Positions 6,287-10,694 of a stretch of 10,694 bases of DNA are shown one piece after another (position 1 is the first letter of the stretch; each line of letters begins with the position of its first letter). A model generated the notes under the pieces. That model worked only from the letters and a program-made list of their open reading frames with translations, ran no database searches and was not told the origin of the DNA. Source of the stretch: an uncultured Collinsella sp. (GTDB lineage Bacteria > Actinomycetota > Coriobacteriia > Coriobacteriales > Coriobacteriaceae); the NCBI GenBank assembly GCA_900544465.1, contig UQVT01000054.1:1-10694 (forward strand), read 5' to 3'. The position numbers and the translations under genes are program-made.

Positions 6287-6314
6287 TTGCGCGAAAGCCT
6301 GCCCGTGCTACACT
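6287..6314 (+). promoter_or_regulatory. Promoter of the riboflavin-uptake operon
   Basis: The extended -10 TGCTACACT has its hexamer at 6309-6314. TTGCGC (6287-6292) lies 16 bases upstream as a -35. The predicted transcript start, about 6321, falls just at the 5' edge of the FMN aptamer's basal stem, which supports the assignment. Confidence 0.65.
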
Positions 6315-6325
6315 TGCAATTGCTG

Positions 6326-6502
6326 TTTCAGGGCGGGGTGAAATTCCCCACTGGCGGTAAATCGGGCGGTGCCAAAGGGGTACCGTGGCGCAGGAAACGT
6401 GCCTGCGGCCGAGCCGATGAGTCCGCGACCCGTGTGTGCGTTGGTTCGCATGCCGGCTGAACTGGTGAGATCCCAGTACCAACGGTTAGAGTCCGGATGA
6501 AA
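6326..6502 (+). ncRNA. FMN riboswitch (RFN element)
   Basis: The conserved RFN blocks appear in order: GGGCGGGGTGAAATTCCCC, then CTGGCGGTAAA, a variable insert, GAGCCGATGAGTCCGCGACCC, then ACTGGTGAGATCCCAGT, and finally CCAACGGTTAGAGTCCGGATGAAAG. Basal stem P1 pairs TTTCA (6326-6330) with TGAAA (6498-6502). It can extend through TGCT (6321-6324) with AGGCA (6504-6508), which includes part of the ribU ribosome-binding region. Only about 15 bases separate the aptamer from the ATG, leaving no room for a terminator/antiterminator, so control is probably by blocking translation when FMN is bound. The riboswitch identity is established knowledge; the mechanism is inference. Confidence 0.96.
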
Positions 6503-6517
6503 GAGGCAGGTGATCTT

Positions 6518-7108
6518 ATGTCTGAACAGTCGCAGCATATCCATTTTGAGAACACGAATAGGTGGAGCACCAAACAGCTCGTTACCATGGCGTTGATGTG
6601 CGCCTTGGGAGCACTGTTTATGTATGTGCAGCTGCCCATCCTCCCCTCGGCGCCGTTTTTGACGTATGACCCGTCGCTGGTGCCGGCGATGGTGTGTGGA
6701 TTTGCGTATGGCCCTGGTGCCGGCACCGCTGTTGCCGCTATGGCGATCGTTATCCATGCGCTTACCACGGGCGATTGGGTCGGTGCGCTTATGAACTTGG
6801 TTGCCACGCTGGGCTATATTCTGCCTGCGGCTATCGTCTACCAGAAGATGCATACCTATAAGGGCGCCGTGATTGGCCTGGCGCTGGGCGTTATTGCCGC
6901 TACGGCGTTGTCTATGGTCGCAAACCTGACCATCGGCGTTTGGTTCTGGTATGGCTCGGCCGATGTGATTTTGCCACTCATGCTTCCTGCTGTTCTGCCG
7001 TTCAACCTTATCAAGACCGTGCTTAACTCGGTATTGACGCTTGCAGTGTACAAGGCGGTCTCTAATCTCATCACGCCCAAGAAGGACCAGGTCAAAGGTC
7101 GCGCATGA
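6518..7108 (+). CDS. ribU: Riboflavin ECF transporter substrate-binding subunit RibU
   Basis: A 196-residue, multi-spanning membrane protein, the S-component that binds riboflavin and docks onto the EcfA-EcfT module. It shows the RibU hallmark FLTYDPSLVPAMVCGFAYGPGAG (about 47-69) and about six hydrophobic helices. The last of these contains LPFNLIKTVLNSVLTLAVYK (160-179), and the C-terminus is basic. The FMN riboswitch directly upstream supports the substrate. I start at ATG 6518, with GAGGCAGGTG just upstream. The in-frame ATG at 6497 lies within the conserved 3' part of the aptamer and is rejected. The stop overlaps the next gene's start (ATGA), indicating translational coupling. Confidence 0.93.
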   Translation: MSEQSQHIHFENTNRWSTKQLVTMALMCALGALFMYVQLPILPSAPFLTYDPSLVPAMVCGFAYGPGAGTAVAAMAIVIHALTTGDWVGALMNLVATLGYILPAAIVYQKMHTYKGAVIGLALGVIAATALSMVANLTIGVWFWYGSADVILPLMLPAVLPFNLIKTVLNSVLTLAVYKAVSNLITPKKDQVKGRA

Positions 7109-9009
7109 TTGAGTGTCGGGGCGTTTCCTTTAGCTATGACGGTGCTGCACTGGCGCTCGATGGCATCGATCTGAACATCGAGGAGGGGGAGTTTTTCTGC
7201 ATCCTCGGCGGCAATGGGTCGGGCAAGTCGACGTTTGCCAAGCATTTGAACGCGCTGCTGCAGCCCGATGCGGGAACGGTGTGTGTCAACGGCATGGACG
7301 CGTCCGATCCCGAGCTGGTCTACGATATCCGCTCGACTGCGGGCATGGTGTTCCAGAATCCCGACGACCAGCTTGTGGCGACGCTTGTCGAGGACGATGT
7401 TGCGTTTGGTCCCGAGAACTTAGGGGTCGAATCGGCCCAGATCGCGCAGCGCGTGCGCGAGGCGCTGAAGGCCGTGGGTCTGGTGGGCTTTGAGCGCCAC
7501 GAGACCCACGCTCTCTCGGGCGGACAAAAGCAGCGCGTGGCGCTTGCCGGCGTGCTCGCCATGGAGCCGCGTGTGCTCATTTTGGACGAGGCGTCCTCGA
7601 TGCTCGATCCGCGCGGGCGCAAGGGCCTTATGAAGGCCTGTCACGCGCTGCACGAACGCGGCATGACCATCGTGATGATTACGCACTTTATGGAAGAGGC
7701 CGCTGAGGCCGATCGCGTTGCTGTCTTCCAGGCGGGCCGCGTTGCCATGCTCGGTACGCCCGAGGAGATCTTGACGCGGGCGGACGAACTTGCACGGCTG
7801 AACCTGGATATGCCGGCATCGTGCTGTCTTGGCAAGGCGCTTCGCGCGAAGGGCGTGCCCATTTGCGCACAGGTGCGCGAGGCGGATATGGTCGCCGATA
7901 TAGCGCAGGCTTATGCCGAGCGGAGTAGGACAGGCATCGTCGGGCGGCCTTTTGCGTCCGATCTTCGTATTCCCGACAACGTTTCCTCTGCGCTCGATGG
8001 CGCAGACGCGCCGGAGCCCGTCATCGAGATTTCGCACCTTTCGTATAGCTATTCGCTGAGCGCCCGCGAGCGTCGCCGTTGGCGCAAGCGCTCAGCCGCC
8101 GAGGGCACATCGAACAAGCAGGCCCTCTGGGGCAACGACCCTAGCAGCCCCTGGGCGTTGCGTGATGTGTCGCTAACGGTGCGTCGTGGCGAGTTCCTGG
8201 GCCTTGCGGGCCATACCGGTTCGGGTAAGTCGACGCTGGTTCAGCATCTCAACGGTCTGATTCGTCCCCAGGAGGGTTCCGTTTACGCATTGGGGCTCGA
8301 CCTGGCAAACAAGAAAGATGCCGACGCGGTTAAGGCAAAGGTCGGCGTGGTGTTTCAGTATCCAGAGCGTCAGCTGTTTGCCGAGACCGTGGCACAGGAC
8401 GTGGCATTTGGTCCGCGTAACCTTGGCTTGTCGCAGGCCGAGGTTGCCCGCCGCGTTGAGTCATCGCTCGCGCGCGCGGGCCTCGACCTGGCCACGGTGG
8501 GCGACAAGAGCCCCTTTGAGCTCTCGGGCGGGCAGCAGCGGCGCGTGGCGTTTGCTGGCGTGCTTGCCATGGAGCCCGAGGTCCTGGTACTCGATGAGCC
8601 CATGGCGGGGCTCGATCCGGCGGCGTGCAGTGATTTCTTGGAGCTCATCGATCGACTTCACCGCGATGGCCTGACCGTCGTCATGGTTTCACACAGTATG
8701 GATGACCTTGCCAATTGCTGCGACCGTATTGTCGTGATGAACGAGGGCGCGGTGTTTGCCGAGGGCACGCCCGCTCAGGTTTTTGCGCATGCGGATGAGC
8801 TTAAATCAATCGGCTTGGGTGTTCCCGCTGCCCAGCGCATGGCGCTGGCGCTTGCGAAGGCAGGCGTGCCGCTGCGCTTTGACGGCCTCTATACGGTTGA
8901 GTCGCTGGCAGACGAACTGGTGGACCTGCTTATCGGTCGCTCGGGCGGTTCTTCTAACGTCTCGGACATTGCTAAATCCAAGACGGTCGCGCGAGAGGAG
9001 GGCTGCTGA
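7105..9009 (+). CDS. ECF transporter ATPase, EcfA1-EcfA2 fusion
   Basis: A 634-residue protein with two complete ABC ATPase domains in one chain, doing the work of the usual separate EcfA1 and EcfA2. Domain 1 (about 1-235): Walker A GGNGSGKST (K41), Q-loop VFQNPDDQ, signature LSGGQ (137-141), Walker B VLILDE (D161, E162) followed by ASSMLDP, and H194; this is EcfA1-like. Domain 2 (about 305-565): Walker A GHTGSGKST (K375), VFQYPERQ, LSGGQ (473-477), VLVLDE (D497, E498) followed by PMAGLDP, and H530; EcfA2-like. Each domain is followed by a C-terminal extension (about 236-275 and 566-612). A linker of about 30 residues rich in Arg/Lys/Ser (316-349) sits inside the start of domain 2, between its first strand (SYSYSL) and WALRDVSL. 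All catalytic residues are present in both halves. The start overlaps ribU by 4 bases and the stop overlaps ecfT, so it is one operon. It energises riboflavin import at the inner face of the membrane. Confidence 0.93.
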   Translation: MIECRGVSFSYDGAALALDGIDLNIEEGEFFCILGGNGSGKSTFAKHLNALLQPDAGTVCVNGMDASDPELVYDIRSTAGMVFQNPDDQLVATLVEDDVAFGPENLGVESAQIAQRVREALKAVGLVGFERHETHALSGGQKQRVALAGVLAMEPRVLILDEASSMLDPRGRKGLMKACHALHERGMTIVMITHFMEEAAEADRVAVFQAGRVAMLGTPEEILTRADELARLNLDMPASCCLGKALRAKGVPICAQVREADMVADIAQAYAERSRTGIVGRPFASDLRIPDNVSSALDGADAPEPVIEISHLSYSYSLSARERRRWRKRSAAEGTSNKQALWGNDPSSPWALRDVSLTVRRGEFLGLAGHTGSGKSTLVQHLNGLIRPQEGSVYALGLDLANKKDADAVKAKVGVVFQYPERQLFAETVAQDVAFGPRNLGLSQAEVARRVESSLARAGLDLATVGDKSPFELSGGQQRRVAFAGVLAMEPEVLVLDEPMAGLDPAACSDFLELIDRLHRDGLTVVMVSHSMDDLANCCDRIVVMNEGAVFAEGTPAQVFAHADELKSIGLGVPAAQRMALALAKAGVPLRFDGLYTVESLADELVDLLIGRSGGSSNVSDIAKSKTVAREEGC

Positions 9010-9809
9010 TGGAGGCGTTTTCGTTTGGCAGTTACTATCCCGGCGATAGTGCAATCCACCGCCTGGACCCGCGAACCAAGTTGCTCTTGGGCTTTGTGTT
9101 TCTGATCACGACGCTCACGGTCAGTGGCTTCCGCGGACTGGCCCCGGTCGCAATTTTCGTTGTGCTGACCTATGCCGTGTCTCGGGTGCCGGTTCGTCGC
9201 GTTCTGTCGTCGATGGCGCCGCTGCTGGCAATCGTCGTCGTGGTCGCGGTGCTCAACTTGTTTACCGATCAGAGTGGGCGCATCCTGTGGCAGCTCGGCT
9301 TTCTGCAGATAAGCGAGGGCTCACTGCGTTCTGCCGCCTTTATGGCGTGCCGCCTGACGTTGATGATGGCCGGCATGAGCGCCATTACACTCACCACGCC
9401 GACGCTCGACCTCACCGCGGGCTTTGAGCGCCTGCTCGCGCCGTTTGCGCGTGTGGGACTTCCTGCGCACGAGCTCGGCATGATCATGGGTATCGCGCTA
9501 CGCTTTATGCCGCAGTTTGCCACTGAGATGAAGCAGACGGCCGATGCACAGGCAAGCCGCGGTGCGCGCGTGACGGGCGGTCCGCTCGGTGGCGTACGCA
9601 TGCTCGGCAGTGTGGCGATCCCGCTGTTCACCGGCGTGTTCCGCCATGCCGAGACGCTGTCTGCTGCCATGGATGCACGCTGCTATCATGGCGAGCAGGG
9701 CCGCACGCGCCTGCATGCGCTTACGTTTGGCCGCGGCGATGCGTTGGCGGCGGTGGTGACGGCGTTGCTGCTCATCTGCGTCATCGTCATCAACCTTCAA
9801 CTTGTTTAG
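9009..9809 (+). CDS. ecfT: ECF transporter transmembrane subunit EcfT
   Basis: A 266-residue membrane scaffold linking the ATPase domains to the S-component. The N-terminal IHRLDPRTKLLLGF (16-29) is the family opening. Hydrophobic helices follow, with the cytoplasmic coupling region between. The two coupling motifs are QASRGA (181-186, SRG in place of ARG) and AMDARCYHGEQGRTRL (220-235, ARC variant, which I recall from other EcfT proteins). A final membrane helix ends the chain. AGGAGG (8996-9001) lies 7 bases before the ATG, which shares one base with the preceding stop (TGATG). Length is normal. Confidence 0.94.
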   Translation: MEAFSFGSYYPGDSAIHRLDPRTKLLLGFVFLITTLTVSGFRGLAPVAIFVVLTYAVSRVPVRRVLSSMAPLLAIVVVVAVLNLFTDQSGRILWQLGFLQISEGSLRSAAFMACRLTLMMAGMSAITLTTPTLDLTAGFERLLAPFARVGLPAHELGMIMGIALRFMPQFATEMKQTADAQASRGARVTGGPLGGVRMLGSVAIPLFTGVFRHAETLSAAMDARCYHGEQGRTRLHALTFGRGDALAAVVTALLLICVIVINLQLV

Positions 9810-9839
9810 GCGCGATTCGAGCGCAAGAAAGGGGTCCCT

Positions 9840-10286
9840 ATGACCGACAACGACCGCACGGCTCAGCTTGAGCGCGCCTGTTCGTATCTCGGGCGCATTC
9901 CGGCGTGGTTTCTGGCCACGACCGATGCAAGTGACGGGCATCAGCCTCGCGTGAGGCCGTTTTCGTTTGCCATGGTCGATGACGGTAAGTTGTGGTTTTG
10001 CACGTCGCGCGACAAGGACGTGTGGGCGGAGCTGAGTGCGAATCCCAAGTTTGAGGTATCGGGCTGGAAGCCGGGGGAATGTTGGATCGTATTGACCGGC
10101 GAAGCCGCACTTGAGGACGACGCAGTTGCGAGCGACAAGGTGCGTCAAGCGGGTTTTAAGCACATGGTGGGCATTGGCGAGGAACACGAGAGTGCCAACG
10201 ACGGCCGCCTTGCTTTCTTTTCGGTCCGCAATATTGCCGCGCGCTTCTGTGATATCGACGGCAGCGAGGAGCGCCTGGAGCTTTAA
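9840..10286 (+). CDS. PNPOx-like flavin-binding split-barrel protein
   Basis: A 148-residue protein of the pyridoxamine 5'-phosphate oxidase-like split-barrel family. Members usually bind FMN (sometimes F420 or heme) as homodimers in the cytoplasm. Recognisable are PAWFLATTD, the RVRPFSFAMVDDGKLWFCTSRDKDVWAEL core (roughly 37-65), and strand WIVLTGEAALEDD. It is too short to be a full PdxH, and no substrate can be assigned. AAAGGGG lies 5 bases before the ATG. It starts 30 bases after ecfT with no clear terminator between, so it is likely in the riboflavin-uptake operon. This fits an FMN-using protein but does not prove it. Confidence 0.85.
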   Translation: MTDNDRTAQLERACSYLGRIPAWFLATTDASDGHQPRVRPFSFAMVDDGKLWFCTSRDKDVWAELSANPKFEVSGWKPGECWIVLTGEAALEDDAVASDKVRQAGFKHMVGIGEEHESANDGRLAFFSVRNIAARFCDIDGSEERLEL

Positions 10287-10340
10287 CTCTAGGGCAGCTA
10301 AAACAGCCCCGACCCAAAAAGACTAGCGTCAGGAGGACAC

Positions 10341-10694
10341 ATGGACGGATTGAATACGGTGTTGGAGTATCTGACGTCGGTGCCGGCATGGTATTTGGCG
10401 ACGAGCGTTGACGGACAGCCTCATGTGCGTCCGTTTTCGTTTGCGCAGATCCAGGATGGCAAGCTGTGGTTTGTAACAGCGCGCACCAAAGATGTGTGGC
10501 AAGAGCTGCTGCAAAACCAGCGCTTTGAGGCCACGAGTTGGTGGCCGGGCCATGGCTGGCTCATCTTGCGCGGGCGTGCCGGCTTGGATGACCGGGCTTT
10601 AGACGAAATGCGCGAAGCCGGGTGGAAGCATCTAGAGCACCTGGGCGAGCACTATGAGGGGCCTAACGACCCCACGCTCGTCTTCTTTAGCGTC
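10341..10694 (+). CDS. PNPOx-like split-barrel protein, paralogue (3' end outside window)
   Basis: An open frame of 118 codons runs off the window end. It begins MDGLNTVLEYLTSVPAWYLATSVDG (wording shortened: the opening is MDGLNTVLEYL) and continues with HVRPFSFAQIQDGKLWF, TKDVWQELLQNQRFE and the last visible residues LVFFSV. It aligns along its length with the preceding protein (shared PAW-LAT, VRPFSFA, DGKLWF, KDVW-EL, FFSV), so the two are tandem duplicates that have diverged to about half identity by eye. AGGAGG (10331-10336) precedes the ATG by 4 bases. The 54-base gap holds no strong terminator, only a weak GGGC/GCCC stem. Given the neighbour's length, only about 25-30 residues are missing. 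Confidence 0.85.
   Translation, partial: MDGLNTVLEYLTSVPAWYLATSVDGQPHVRPFSFAQIQDGKLWFVTARTKDVWQELLQNQRFEATSWWPGHGWLILRGRAGLDDRALDEMREAGWKHLEHLGEHYEGPNDPTLVFFSV

Noticed and set aside
5913..6341. Small ORFs beginning MTGFLSGT on both strands after groEL
   Set aside because: The identical beginnings come from the two inverted arms of the repeat, not from genes.
6497..6517. Earlier ATG for ribU (MKEAGDL)
   Set aside because: This ATG lies within the conserved GGATGAAAG end of the FMN aptamer and lacks its own ribosome-binding site.
1..10694. CRISPR array, tRNA, rRNA, transposase or defence genes
   Set aside because: I saw no regularly spaced repeats, no tRNA-like cloverleaf, no rRNA sequence and no recombinase or defence-type protein; the inverted-repeat elements carry no coding capacity.

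Overview
The window is a stretch of ordinary bacterial chromosome, high in GC (roughly 60% by eye). Most of it is housekeeping or metabolic genes, separated by unusually structured intergenic DNA. The GroES/GroEL sequences, GC content, codon choice and the fused EcfA1-EcfA2 ATPase next to a riboflavin S-component suggest a Coriobacteriia-type actinobacterium, perhaps Collinsella. This comes from sequence character only and is not proven.

Layout. (1) 1-156: a loopless 38-bp perfect palindrome and a 17-bp-stem hairpin beyond the 3' end of the first gene. (2) 157-1620 (minus): M20D metallo-amidohydrolase with an alanine-rich, charged C-terminal tail. (3) 1621-1788: divergent intergenic region. 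(4) 1789-3426 (plus): YtcJ-type amidohydrolase. (5) 3427-3931: about 500 bases without a gene, holding a 21-bp-stem hairpin and then a large nested inverted-repeat element, followed by the groES leader. (6) 3932-4225 groES and 4322-5959 groEL. (7) 5960-6320: a second nested inverted-repeat element and a region of direct repeats and alternative hairpins. (8) 6287-7108: extended -10 promoter, FMN riboswitch and ribU. (9) 7105-9009 and 9009-9809: a two-domain EcfA ATPase and EcfT, with overlapping start and stop codons. (10) 9840-10286 and 10341 to the window end: tandem paralogues of the PNPOx-like flavin-binding split-barrel family, the second cut by the window edge.

How the genes work together. 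ribU, ecfA1A2 and ecfT together encode a complete energy-coupling-factor riboflavin importer: substrate-binding S subunit, two ATPase domains and T scaffold. The FMN riboswitch lies directly upstream and its basal stem runs into the ribosome-binding site, so flavin sufficiency should shut the importer off at translation. The two split-barrel genes follow in the same direction with short gaps and are probably flavin users in the same transcription unit. groES-groEL is the normal chaperonin pair with optimised codons, but I found no CIRCE or HAIR operator upstream.

Most unusual signal: two nested inverted-repeat structures bracket groESL. Each has a 33-37 bp perfect outer stem around an internal hairpin, with little shared sequence between the two. 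Neither encodes a credible protein and neither has a clear terminator U-tract. I see no defence system, CRISPR array, tRNA, rRNA or transposase gene.
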